Shown: in pieces, positions 10,201 to 20,470 of the stretch
Layout of the letters: each line of letters starts with the position of its first letter
Position numbering within the stretch: the first letter of the stretch is position 1
Source: Cepaea nemoralis
Lineage: Eukaryota; Mollusca; Gastropoda; Stylommatophora; Helicidae
Length of the DNA: 64,000 bases
Direction of reading: 5' to 3'
NCBI GenBank assembly: GCA_014155875.1
Contig: JACEFZ010027949.1
Span: 140,001 to 204,000 of the forward strand
Position numbers and translations under genes: made by a program
The notes under the pieces: generated by a model
Told to the model about the DNA's origin: nothing
What the model saw: the letters and a program-made list of their open reading frames with translations, nothing else
Database searches by the model: none

Positions 10201-12989
10201 GCGAGGAAATGTAACATTAGACTAAATGTCATGGCAGGGCAGACCAGACCCTAAGTCTTTCTCAGCAACTGGTCTATGACTGAATGTCCGACAGGTGAAC
10301 AGTTAAAGCGCTGCGATGCTGATCCGACAGCTTCTGCGGTTTGTCATGTTTCAGATGTAGGGGTGTTACCTTTCCTCTTGAGTAAACTAGGCAGGCCGAG
10401 AGAGGGATTATGATTCATGCACAACACATGGTCTCTACAATTCAGGTTTTGTGCTAAGGAGAGGTATAACTCCATTCCATGTTCTGGTTCGTACTTATGT
10501 CTTTTTTTGAAGCACAATGCAACAAACTATGGTCTGTCAAGACTGCCAGGTGCCAGTACAGTATTCCCATAGATGTCATTTGGTGTCTTGGTAGCATAGT
10601 TGTTCGCGAGCTTGTTAACGAAAACAGTTATCTGGGTTAGATTCTTGGCAGTGGCAGAATTATTTTTTCCAATTAATATGGCTCTTAGGTCTAACTAGTC
10701 TTATAAAATGGATAACAGATAATTTCCTTCATTGTCTTGGAATAACAGGATGAAAACAAAGGGAACTGATCAACCTACCTCAGAATACCACTGACCTAGA
10801 CAAGTGAAGGTCTAACATTTGATAGTTCAACGTCAGTATGAACCATGTGATCGTTGTGGATTAGACTGCTTCTTGTCGCTCAAAGAGAACCAGCTTATAC
10901 CAGTCCTGGTTGAACCACCCTGTCGTCTGACGATCTTGCGAGCAGAAATCGCACAACATCAAGTAAAATAACTAGATAAATTCTTCAAGCTGAAATATAC
11001 ACATGTTCGCACAGTAATGTCGATTATCTACCACGGTAATATTAAACCGACTATCATGTGTATATTTCAGCTTGAAGGATATATCTAGTTATTTTACTTT
11101 ATGTTGTGTGGTGTCTGCTGCATGTACCTGACGAGATGTAGCGAAATATGCCAGGCAATAAATCGAGCAATCTATTGTTTGTGTCTTCGTTAGTCAAATT
11201 CATTAGGGGAAAACATTGTTTTGATCTTGCAAGCTTCAGTAGAGTTTGTTATCTAGGGTTGTTTTAGCCGACCATGGAATATACCTTTCTTAGCTGTGTG
11301 TGGTACAATGTTATGGAGTACCTATATGTTATAGAAATTAAGGCGAAGAAGACACAGGAACTGGGCTCGAAGTCGCGTCTCAACATGTCTTCATTGTTGC
11401 TGTTAATATGAAGTTTTACATTTGATGAAGACGTTACGTGTATCTTCGGACTTACTAACCTAACATGACGTGAATCTTCATAATTATAACCTGACGTGAC
11501 GTGTATCTTTGGACTTATAAGCCTGGAGTGACGTATATCTTCGGACTTATAATCTGACGTCACGTGTATCTCCGAACATACTAACCTGATGTGATGTGAA
11601 TCTTCGTACTTATAATCGGAGTTCGCGTGTATCTCCATACTTACTAACATGACGTGACTTGTATCTTCGAACTTACCAGCTTGACGTGACGTTATATTCG
11701 TACTTATAATCTGACGTGACGTGTATCTCCAGACTTACTAACCTGCCGTGATGTGTATCTTCGGACTTACTAAACGCGACGTAGCGTGAATCTTCGTACT
11801 TATAACCGGGGTTGGCGTGTATCTCCATACTTACTAACATGACGTGACTTGTATCTTTGAACTTACCAGCTTGACGTGACGTTATCTTCGTACTTATAAT
11901 CGGAGTTGGCGTGTATCTCCATACTTACTAACATGACGTGACTTGTCTCTTTGAACGTACCAACCTGACGTGACGTTATCTTCGTACTTATAATCTGACG
12001 TGACGTGTATCTCCAGACTTACTAACCTGCCGTGATGTGTATCTTCGGACTTACTAAACACGACGTAGCGTGAATCTTCGTACTTATAACCGGGGTTGGC
12101 GTGTATCTCCATACTTACTAACATGACGTGACTTGTATCTTCGAACTTACCAGCTTCACGTGACGAGTATTTTCGTACTTATAATCTGACGTGACGTGTA
12201 TCTCCAGACTTACTAACATGACGTGACGTGTATCTCCAGACTTACTAAACTTACTAACCTGCCGTGATGTGTATCTTCGGACTTACTAAACACGACGTAA
12301 CGTGAATCTTCGTACTTATAACCGGAGTTGGCGTGTATCTCCATACTTACTAACATGAAGTGACTTGTATCTTCGGACTTAGAAGCCTGACGTGACGGAT
12401 ATCTTCGGACGTATAACATAACGTGACCTATATTTTCGGACATTAACCTGACGTGACGTGTATCTTCGAACTTACCAGTATGATATGACGTGTATCTTCG
12501 TACTTATAACCTGTCGTGACGTGTATCTTAGAACTGAAAAGCCAGAAATGAGTGTCTCGGATTACTGAATAGACTGGCATCACGTGTATATTCAGACTTT
12601 ATAATCTAGCTTAATACGTACCCTAAAATTAATAACCTATACAGACATGCATCTTCAAAATGAATCTACTGACAAGAAATCATATCTACTTGTTTACTCC
12701 TGATAAATAATTATTTACTATTCATAGCCAGACACTTCTGAACAAAACAAAATTCCGTTAAAGTTTCAACTCAGATATTATGTTTCCAGGATTTTGCCTG
12801 ACTGGTGAGTTCACGAGTGTCCTGCCTCCCAAAGTACAACTGGACGCTGTCCACAACCTACTGGCTTGCGGCGTCTCCCTGGGCAAGCTGAAGACTGCCT
12901 ACACCCTGCGAGGACACAGAGACATGGGGTCTACGGAGTGCCCGGGTACCAAACTGTACCACGAGATACAAACTTGGCCTCACTATTAG
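1243..12989 (+). CDS. Short secreted peptidoglycan recognition protein (PGRP, amidase type), four exons
   Basis: Joined exons 1243-1297, 3246-3431, 9823-9936 and 12790-12989 give 555 nt, a 184-aa protein plus stop. All three introns are phase 1. Residues 1-18 form a hydrophobic signal peptide ending near Gly19. The rest is one PGRP/Amidase_2 domain: SRASWGARAP at 26-35, FIHHATGSNC at 50-59, WADIGYSFVIGGDG at 82-95, GRGWDKVGAH at 100-109, GHRDMGSTECPG at 160-171. Counting spacing against the known zinc amidase PGRP-LB puts His52, His161 and Cys169 as zinc ligands and Tyr87 and Thr167 as catalytic positions, so N-acetylmuramoyl-L-alanine amidase activity is expected. Cys59/Cys65 is the conserved PGRP disulfide. 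Family function: binding and cleaving bacterial peptidoglycan in innate immunity. The length fits short extracellular PGRPs (about 170-200 aa). Exon joins are inferred from GT-AG sites and domain continuity. Confidence 0.93.
1478..1910 (+). repeat. Dispersed repeat P, copy 1 (PGRP intron 1)
   Basis: Aligns by eye with 10105-10560: both carry GCTCACCAAACC, CAATTGGGAGGGTACAAGCC, TTACCTTTCCTC and GCAGGCCGAGAGAGGGAT, then the tail CAAACTATGG, CAAGACGGCAAGGTGCCAGT. No coding capacity is seen. Its tail is the apparent parent of the 84/111-bp satellite. A class II non-autonomous element or LINE-derived repeat is possible. Confidence 0.8.
2025..2235 (+). mobile_element. Dispersed repeat E, probable retroelement 3' end
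   Basis: Matches the reverse complement of 26465-26690: shared GGCCGAAT, GGCCTGCGTGCCCAATTTGT and a terminal AAAATAAA followed by (TTCG/TTCA)n. A polyadenylation-like signal next to a simple tail suggests a LINE 3' UTR. Confidence 0.65.
2236..2395 (-). mobile_element. SINE-C, partial
   Basis: Minus-strand tRNA-like head with a B-box-like GGGTTCAATACCC and the body CAAGGACGAGAAGTCAAC. Homologous to the fuller copy at 54333-54566. Confidence 0.65.
2612..2760 (+). mobile_element. SINE-B, 5'-truncated
   Basis: Contains the family body GGGAGTCGTCGCTGGAGCTA, then GAGACCGAGCCATATGGGAT and CAATGAAGTC, shared with 6343, 45691 and 52665. The tRNA-like head is missing. The stretch 2760-3030 after it shows only a short CTAA tract. 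Confidence 0.75.
3076..3195. repeat. 40-bp tandem repeat, 3 copies
   Basis: Unit begins AAGAATTGTTTAATAAGT and ends TATAAATGAT. It stops 50 bp before the PGRP exon 2 acceptor, so it occupies the likely branch-point zone. Confidence 0.9.
3246..3431 (+). CDS. PGRP exon 2
   Basis: Acceptor TTTCCAG ends at 3245. The exon encodes residues 19-81, including the first zinc His in FIHHATG and the NCHDRASC disulfide loop, and ends at DTHG. The donor is the weak GTTGGT (3432). It is chosen because phase 1 here joins exactly to the exon 3 Trp-Ala-Asp-Ile-Gly-Tyr motif; reading on reaches a stop at 3440. Confidence 0.92.
3490..3905 (+). pseudogene. LINE-beta 3' fragment in PGRP intron 2
   Basis: Degenerate + strand match to the LINE-beta C terminus: ESWTMSRQL, RKLIREIRHRQSTFYG and a WHGRDRNTELI-like stretch, with frame breaks. 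It starts only 60 bp after exon 2. Confidence 0.75.
4327..5942. repeat. 1.6-kb tetranucleotide tract, (CCTA)n then (CCAT/CCAC)n
   Basis: About 1.08 kb of CTAC repeats with regular CTAACTAC interruptions is followed by 0.53 kb of ATCC/ACCC repeats. Long strand-asymmetric open frames here (Pro/Thr/Tyr or Trp/Gly rich) are by-products. Confidence 0.97.
6028..6262 (+). mobile_element. SINE-A copy (tRNA-derived)
   Basis: Head with A-box-like TGGCGAATGCG and B-box-like GTTCGAAACAC, then the family body: GGTATGGGAGCCGGTCGTTC, AGCAATGGCAAACTACTGAA, and AAAATGCTGG, TGTTGAC, GTAAA.GGATATG. At least a dozen copies of this family occur in the window. Confidence 0.85.
6343..6570 (+). mobile_element. SINE-B copy (tRNA-derived)
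   Basis: Head with a divergent A box (CCGTGGCCAAGTG) and B box (GGTTGTAGATTCAACTCC), then GGGGGTCGTCGCTGGAGCTA and GAGACCGAACCATGTGGGAT. Confidence 0.8.
6755..6855 (-). mobile_element. tRNA-like SINE head
   Basis: Minus-strand A-box-like GCAGTGGCTAGCAC and B-box GGGTTCGAATTC spaced as in tRNA. No matching body is identified. Confidence 0.5.
6960..7165. repeat. 40-bp tandem repeat, 5 copies
   Basis: Unit holds CATGTGCCAACGG, ATCTGGCTCGT and GGGGGACGGACT; the last copies differ by TTATGG versus TCAGGG. Confidence 0.93.
7225..7680 (+). pseudogene. LINE-delta C-terminal fragment
   Basis: Broken + strand frame with CQTWTITEKE, VKWFGHITRLPTDS and GTRRRGRPCQRY, the LINE C-terminal pattern, but distinct in sequence from LINE-beta. 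Confidence 0.7.
7683..9715 (+). pseudogene. LINE-alpha fragment, split by a solo LTR
   Basis: The left part (7683-7900) encodes LKYLDISFDRCLSYKLHVA and VLSVIDYDLGLLTVSRT, the end of a reverse transcriptase region. The right part (9506-9715) encodes an RNase H C terminus, APGHANAKGNEHEDQLANNA. The LTR at 7901-9500 interrupts it. The sequence between RT and RNase H was already missing, so the LINE was a remnant before the LTR arrived. Confidence 0.8.
7901..9500 (-). mobile_element. Solo LTR (same family as 31235-38029)
   Basis: 1,600 bp aligned throughout with the 1,614-bp LTRs at 31235 and 36416, but visibly more diverged. Begins TGTCCTGTTA and ends TTTCACGACA (TG...CA). Flanked by GAGAG on both sides (7896-7900 and 9501-9505), a 5-bp target-site duplication. 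Lies in PGRP intron 2. A product of LTR-LTR recombination. Confidence 0.93.
9823..9936 (+). CDS. PGRP exon 3
   Basis: Acceptor CAACAG ends at 9822. Encodes WADIGYSFVIGGDGSVFEG (residues 82-100), the hallmark PGRP block with the catalytic Tyr, then GRGWDKVGAHTQGYNSVGLG. Donor GTAATG at 9937, phase 1. Confidence 0.93.
10105..10560 (+). repeat. Dispersed repeat P, copy 2 (PGRP intron 3)
   Basis: Second copy of the repeat at 1478-1910, with a ~45-bp insertion between TAACTCCATT and ACAAACTATGG. The stretch 10560-10940 shows nothing recognisable. Confidence 0.8.
10941..11120. repeat. Long inverted repeat (foldback/MITE-like)
   Basis: Arms 10952-11005 and 11055-11108 are complementary at 51 of 54 positions, around a 49-bp spacer. 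Weaker pairing extends outwards. The right flank (11120-11215) shares a repeat with 55765-55860 (ATATGCCAGGCAATAA, CTATTGTTTGT). Confidence 0.88.
11430..12610. repeat. ~33-bp minisatellite in PGRP intron 3
   Basis: About 35 imperfect units of the type GTATCTTCGGACTTACTAAC plus CTGACGTGACGT. Larger blocks of several units recur (around 11600, 11790, 11890, 12070, 12305), giving a higher-order pattern. Rich in TGACGTGA motifs. Confidence 0.92.
12790..12989 (+). CDS. PGRP exon 4 (C terminus)
   Basis: Acceptor TTTCCAG ends at 12789. Encodes FCLTGEFTSVLPPKVQLDAV and the zinc site GHRDMGSTECPG, ending WPHY and TAG at 12987-12989. Two extra Cys (121 and 145) could form a second disulfide. Confidence 0.93.
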
Positions 12990-13053
12990 TCTTTGAGGAT
13001 GTAGCGGTCGACAAGCGTGTATTGCTTATATACTGTTTTCTTTCTGTGTGCGA

Positions 13054-13059
13054 AATAAA
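13054..13059 (+). terminator. PGRP polyadenylation signal AATAAA
   Basis: Canonical hexamer 65 bp after the PGRP stop codon. It implies a 3' UTR of roughly 85-95 nt, ending about 200 bp before the satellite array. Confidence 0.75.
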
Positions 13060-13272
13060 CAGATCATATCTGGTGCAGTCCTCTGGGTTAGTACTGTTGT
13101 ATGGTCTTCCCACGGGTAGATAGAAGCCGTTACCTTGGATGGAATCCATCTAGGGGTAGCAAGCCTGACATAAATGCATGCTGAAGTCGGATACTATGAC
13201 CTTGGATGTGCTTAACTAGGAGTGACGCACTTCTTTCGAAAGAGAAATGACGAGGAGTAGTAGATGTATTCC

Positions 13273-16200
13273 ATTGGCACCTTGCCGTCTTGACAGGCGA
13301 TAGTTTGTAAGGGATGGAGTTATTGCCTCTCAGAGATCATGTAGGGGGGTTTAAACATTGGCACCTTGCCGTCTTGACAGGCGATAGTTTGTAAGGGATG
13401 GAGTATTGCCTCTCAGAGATCATGTAGGGGGGTTTAAAACATTGGCACCTTGCCGTCTTGACAGGCGATAGTTTGTAAGGGATGGAGTTATTGCCTCTCC
13501 AGAGATCATGTAGGGGGGTTTAACATTGGCACCTTGCCGTCTTGACAGGCGATAGTTTGTAAGGGATGGAGTATTGCCTCTCAGAGATCATGTAGGGGGG
13601 TTTAAACATTGGCACCTTGCCGTCTTGACAGGCGATAGTTTGTAAGGGATGGAGTTATTGCCTCTCAGAGATCATGTAGGGGGGTTTAAACATTGGCACC
13701 TTGCCGTCTTGACAGGCGATAGTTTGTAAGGGATGGAGTTATTGCCTCTCAGAGATCATGTAGGGGGGTTTAAACATTGGCACCTTGCCGTCCTGACAGG
13801 CGATAGTTTGTAAGGGATGGAGTTATTGTCTCTCAGAGATCATGTAGGGGGGTTTAAACATTGGCACCTTGCCGTCTTGACAGGCGATAGTTTGTAAGGG
13901 ATGGAGATATTGCCTCTCAGAGATCATGTAGGGGGGTTTAAACATTGGCACCTTGCCGTCCTGACAGGCGATAGTTTGTAAGGGATGGAGTTATTGCCTC
14001 TCAGAGAATCATGTAGGGGGGTTTAAACATTGGCACCTTGCCGTCCTGACAGGCGATAGTTTGTAAGGGATGGAGTTATTGTCTCTCAGAGATCATGTAG
14101 GGGGGTTTAAACATTGGCACCTTGCCGTCCTGACAGGCGATAGTTTGTAAGGGATGGAGTTATTGCCTCTCAGAGATCATGTAGGGGGGTTTAAACATTG
14201 GCACCTTGCCGTCATGACAGGCGATAGTTTGTAAGGGATGGAGTTATTGTCTCTCAGAGATCATGTAGGGGGGTTTAACATTGGCACCTTGCCGTCTTGA
14301 CAGGCGATAGTTGTAAGGGATGGAGTTATTGCCTCTCAGAGATCCTGTAGGGGGGTTTAACATTGGCCACCTTGCCGTCTTGACAGGCGATAGTTTGTAA
14401 GGGATGGAGTTATTGTCTCTCAGAGATCATGTAGGGGGGTTTAAACATTGGCACCTTGCCGTCTTGACAGGCGATAGTTTGTAAGGGATGGAGTGATTGC
14501 CTCTCAGAGATCATGTAGGGGGGTTTAAACATTGGCACCTTGCCGTCTTGACAGGCGATAGTTTGTAAGGGAGGGAGTTATTGTCTCTCAGAGATCATGT
14601 AGGGGGTTTAAACATTGGCACCTTGGCCGTCTTGACAGGACGATAGTTTGTAAGGGATGGAGTTATTGCATCTCAGAGATCATGTAGGGGGGTTTAAACC
14701 ATTGGCACCTTGCCGTCTTGACAGGCGATAGTTTGTAAGGGATGGAGTTATTGCCTCTCAGAGATCATGTAGGGGGGTATTAAACATTGGCACCTTGCCG
14801 TCCTGACAGGCGATAGTTTGTAAGGGATGGAGTTATTGTCTCTCAGAGATCATGTAGGGGGGTTTAAACATTGGCACCTTGCCGTCTTTGACAGGCGATA
14901 GTTTGTAAGGGATGGAGTTATTGCTCTCAGAGATCATGTAGGGGGGTTTTAAACATTGGCACCTTGCCGTCTTGACAGGCGATAGTTTGTAAGGGATGGA
15001 GTTATTGCTCTCTCAGAGATCATGTAAGGGGGGTTTAAACATTGGCACCTTGCCGTCTTGACAGGCGATTAGTTTGTAAGGGATGGAGTTATTGCCTCTC
15101 AGAGATCATGTAGGGGGGTTTAAACATTGGCACCTTGCCGTCTTGACAGGCGATAGTTTGTAAGGGATGGAGTTATTGTCCTCTCAGAGATCATGTAGGG
15201 GGGTTTAAACATTGGCACCTTGCCGTCTTGACAGGCGATAGTTTGTAAGGGATGGAGTTATTGCCTCTCAGAGATCACTGTAGGGGGGTTTAAACATTGG
15301 CACCTTGCCGTCTTGACAGGCGATAGTTTGTAAGGGATGGAGTTATTGCCTCTCAGAGATCATGTAGGGGGGTTTAAACATTGGCACCTTGCCGTCCTGA
15401 CAGGCGATAGTTTGTAAGGGAAGGGAGTTATTGTCCTCTCAGAGATCATGTAGGGGGTTTAAACATTGGCACCTTGCCGTCTTGACAGGCGATAGTTTTG
15501 TAAGGGATGGAGTATTGCCTCTCAGAGATCATGTAGGGGGGTTTTAAACATTGGCACCTTGCCGTCCTGACAGGCGATAGTTTGTAAGGGATGGAGTTAG
15601 TGCCTCTCAGAGATCATGTAGGGGGGTTTAAACATTGGCACCTTTGCCGTCTTGACAGGCGATAGTTTGTAAGGGATGGAGTTATTGCTCTCAGAGATCA
15701 TGTAGGGGGGTTTAAACATTGGCACCTTGCCGTCTTGACAGGCGATAGTTTGTAAGGGATGGAGTTATTGTCTCTCAGAGATCATGTAGGGGGGTTTAAA
15801 CATTGGCACCTTGCCGTCTTGACAGGCGATAGTTTGTAAGGGATGGAGTTATTGCCTCTCAGAGATCATGTAGGGGGGTTTAAACATTGGCACCTTGCCG
15901 TCTTGACAGGCGATAGTTTGTAAGGGATGGAGTATTGCCTCTCAGAGATCATGTAGGGGGGTTTAAACATTGGCACCTTGCCGTCTTGACAGGCGATAGT
16001 TTGTAAGGGATGGAGTTATTGCCTCTCAGAGATCATGTAGGGGGGTTTAAACATTGGCACCTTGCCGTCTTGACAGGCGATAGTTTGTAAGGATGGAGTT
16101 ATTGCCTCTCAGAGATCATGTAGGGGGGTTTAAACATTGGCACACTTGCCGTCCTGACAGGCGATAGTTTGTAAGGGATGGAGTTATTGCCTCTCAGAGA

Positions 16201-19200
16201 TCATGTAGGGGGGTTTAAACATTGGCACCTTGCCGTCTTGACAGGCGATAGTTTGTAAGGGATGGAGTTATTGCCTCTCAGAGATCATGTAGGGGGTTTA
16301 AACATTGGCACCTTGCCGTCCTGACAGGCGATAGTTTGTAAGGGATGGAGTTATTGCCTCTCAGAGATCATGTAGGGGGGTTAAACATTGGCACCTTGCC
16401 GTCTTGACAGGCGATAGTTTGTAAGGGATGGAGTTATTGCCTCTCAGAGATCATGTAGGGGGGTTTAAACATTGGCACCTTGCCGTCTTGACAGGCGATA
16501 GTTTGTAAGGGATGGAGTTATTGTCTCTCAGAGATCATGTAGGGGGGTTTAAACATTGGCACCTTGCCGTCTTGACAGGCGATAGTTTGGTAAGGGATGG
16601 AGTTATTGCCTCTCAGAGATCATGTAGGGGGGTTTAAACATTGGCACCTTGCCGTCTTGACAGGCGATTAGTTTGTAAGGGATGGAGTTATTGTGCTCCT
16701 CAGAGATCATTGTAGGGGGGTTTAACATTGTCACCTTGCCGTCCTTGACAGGACGATAGTTTGTAAGGGATGGAAGTTATTGCTCTCAGAGATCATGTAG
16801 GGGGGTTTAAACATTGGCACCTTGCCGTCTTGACAGGCGATAGTTGTAAGGGATGGAGTTATTGCTCTCAGAGATCATGTAGGGGGGGTTTAAACATTGG
16901 CACCTTTGCCGTCTTGACAGGCGATAGTTTGTAAGGGATGGAGTTATTGCCTCTCAGAGATCATGTAGGGGGGTTTAAAACATTGGCACCTTGCCGTCTT
17001 GACAGGCGATAGTTTGTAAGGGATGGAGTTATTGCCTCTCAGAGATCATGTAGGGGGGTTTAAACTTGGCACCTTGCCGTCTTGACAGGCGATAGTGTTG
17101 TAAAGGATGAGATTAGTGCTCTCAGAGATCATGTAGGGGGGTTTAAACATTGGCACCTTGCCGTCTTGACGGCGATAGTTTGTAAGGGATGGAGTTATTG
17201 CCTCTCAGAGATCATGTAGGGGGGTTTTAAACATTGGCACCTTGCCGTCGTGACAGGCGATAGTTGGTAAGGGATGGAGTTATTGCCTCTCAGAGATCAT
17301 GTAGGGGGGTTTAAACATTGGCACCTTGCCGTCTTGACAGGCGATAGTTTGTAAGGGATGGAGTTATGCCTCTCAGAGATCATGTAGGGGGGTTTAAACA
17401 TTGGCACCTTGCCGTCTTGACAGGCGATAGTTTGTAAGGGATGGATTATTGCCTCTCAGAGATCATGTAGGGGGGTTTAAACATTGGGCACCTTGCCGTC
17501 TTGACAGGCGATAGTTTGTAAGGGATGGAGTTATTGCCTCTCAGAGATCATGTAGGGGGGTTAAACTTGGCACCTTGCCGTCTTGACAGGCGATAGTTTG
17601 TAAGGGATGGAGTTATTGCCTCTCAGAGATCATGTAGGGGGGTTTAAACATTGGCACCTTGCCGTCTTGACAGGCGATAGTTTGTAAGGGATGGAGTTAT
17701 TGCCTCTCAGAGATCATGTAGGGGGGTTTAAACATTGGCACCTTGCCGTCTTGACAGGCGATAGTTTGTAAGGGATGGAGTTATTGACTCTCAGAGATCA
17801 TGTAGGGGGGTTTAAACATTGGCACCTTGCCGGCTTGACAGGCGATAGTTGTAAGGGATGGAGTTATTGCCTCTCAGAGATCATGTAGGGGGGTTTAAAC
17901 ATTGGCACCATTGCCGTCTTGACAGGCGATAGTTTGTAAGGGATGGAGTTATTGCCTCTCAGAGATCATGTAGGGGGGTTTAAACATTGGCACCTTGCCG
18001 TCTTGACAGGCGATAGTTTGTAAGGGATGGAGTTATTGCCTCTCAGAGATCATGTAGGTGGGGTTTAAAACATTGGCACCTTGCCGTCTTGACAGGCGAT
18101 AGTTTGTAAGGGATGGAGTTATTGCCTCTCAGAGATCATGTAGGGGGGTTTAAAACATTGGCACCTTGCCGTCTTGACAGGCGATAGTTTGTAAGGGGAT
18201 TGGGGTTATTGCCTCTCAGAGATCATGTAGGGGGGTTTAACATTGGCACCTTGCAGTCTTGACAGGCGATAGTTTGTAAGGGATGGAGTTTATTGCCTCC
18301 TCAGAGATCATGTAGGGGGGGTTAAACATTGGCACCTTGCGTCTTGACAGGCGATAGTTTGTAAGGGATGGAGTTATTGCCTCTCAGAGATCAGGTAGGG
18401 GGGTTTAAACATTGGCACCTTGCCGTCGCTGACAGAGATAGTTTGTAAGGGATGGAGTTATTGCCTCGCAGAGAGCATGTAGGGGGGTTTAACATTGCAC
18501 CTTGCCGTCTTGACAGGCGATATTTGTAAGGGATGGAGTTATTGCTCGCAGAGAGCATGTAGGGGGGTTTAAAACATTGGCACCTTGCCGTCCTTGACAG
18601 GCGATAGTTGTAAGGGATGGAGTTATTGCCTCTCAGAGATCATGTAGGGGGGTTTAAACATTGGCACCCTTGCCGTCGTGACAGGCGATAGTTTGTAAGG
18701 GATGGAGTTATTGCCTCTCAGAGATCATGTAGGGGGGTTAAACATTGGCACATTGCCGTCTTGACAGGCGATAGTTTGTAAGGGATGGAGTTAGGGCCTC
18801 TCAGAGATCATGTTAGGGGGGGTTTAAACATTGGCACCTTGCCGTCTTGACAGGCGATAGTTTGTAAGGGATGGGAGTTATTGCCTCTCCATAGCACAAA
18901 GACCTGGGCTAAAAATATAGAGACCATGTAGGGGGTTTAAACATTGGCACCTTGCCGTCTTGACAGGCGATAGTTTGTAAGGGATGGAGTTATTGCCTCT
19001 CAGAGATCATGTAGGGGGGTTTAAACATTGGCACCTTGCCGTCTTGACAGGCGATAGTTTGTAAGGGATGGAGTTATTGCCTCTCAGAGATCATGTAGGG
19101 GGGTTTAAACATTGGCACCTTGCCGTCTTGACAGGCGATAGTTTGTAAGGGATGGAGTTATTGCCTCTCAGAGATCATGTAGGGGGGTTTAAACATTGGC

Positions 19201-20220
19201 ACCTTGCCGTCTTGACAGGCGATAGTTTGTAAGGGATGGAGTTATTGCCTCTCCATAGCACAAAGCCTGGGCTAAAATATAGAGACCATGTAGGGGGGTT
19301 TAAACATTGGCACCTTGCCGTCTTGACAGGCGATAGTTTGTAAGGGATGGAGTTATTGCCTCTCAGAGATCATGTAGGGGGGTTTAAACATTGGCACCTT
19401 GCCGTCTTGACAGGCGATAGTTTGTAAGGGATGGAGTTATTGCCTCTCCATAGCACAAAGCCTGGGCTAAAATATAGAGATCATGTAGGGGGGTTTAAAC
19501 ATTGGCACCTTGCCGTCTTGACAGGCGATAGTTTGTAAGGGATGGAGTTAGTGCCTCTCAGAGATCATGTAGGGGGGGTTTAAACATTGGCACCTTGCCG
19601 TCGTGACAGGCGATAGTTTGTAAGGGATGGAGTTATTGCCTCTCATAGCACAAAGCCTGGGCTAAAATATAGAGACCAGGTAGGGGGGGTTTAAACATTG
19701 GCAACCTTGCCGTCTTGACAGGCGATAGTTTGGAAGGGATGGAGTTATTGCCTCTCAGAGATCATGTAGGGGGGTTTAAACATTGGCACCTTGCCGGCTT
19801 GACAAGGCGATAGTTTGTAAGGGATGGAGTTATTGCCTCTCCATAGCACAAGCCTGGGCTAAAATATAGAGATCATGTAGGGGGGTTTAAACATTGGCAA
19901 CCTTGCCGTCTTGACAGCGATAGTTTGGTAAGGGATGAGGTTATTGCCTCTCCATAGCACAAAGCCTGGGGCTAAAATAGAGAGATCATGTAGGGGGGTT
20001 TAAAACATTGGCACTTGCCGTCTTGACAGGCGAATAGTTTGTAAGGGATGGAGTTATTGCCTCTCCATAGCACAAAGCCTGGGCTAAAATATAGAGACCA
20101 TGTAGGGGGGTTTAAACATTGGCACCTTGCCGTCTTGACAGGCGATAGTTTGTAAGGGATGGAGTTATTGCCTCTCCATAGCACAAAGCCTGGGCTAAAA
20201 TATAGAGATCATGTGTTGCA
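13273..20220. repeat. Satellite array, 84-bp monomers (111-bp long form), about 80 copies
   Basis: The short monomer runs from ATTGGCACCTTGCCGTCTTG to AGGGGGGTTTAAAC (84 bp). Long monomers carry an extra 27 bp (CATAGCACAAAGCCTGGG then CTAAAATAT) after CCTCTC. Long forms occur only from about 18890 rightwards and run consecutively at the end. The reverse complement matches the 3' tail of dispersed repeat P. Many single-base indels distinguish monomers. Confidence 0.97.
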
Positions 20221-20370
20221 GTAGATGCATAATCTAACAGTATTTCCTCTTGTCAATGTTTGTGTATAGAAACTCATAATTGTGTTACCTCTCTGTTTCG
20301 CACATCAGTACAAAGTGTATGGTTAATAAGGAATCCACAAGATAGCACGACTGGCTAATCCATATAGGCT

Positions 20371-20387
20371 AGTCTCTCTCTCTCTCA

Positions 20388-20470
<83 letters not shown>
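20371..20470. repeat. (TC)n microsatellite
   Basis: About 50 CT units with a few interruptions. Confidence 0.97.

Noticed and set aside
13273..20220. Regular direct repeats resembling a CRISPR-like array
   Set aside because: Whole 84-bp units are identical with no variable spacers, no cas-type genes occur, and the DNA is eukaryotic.
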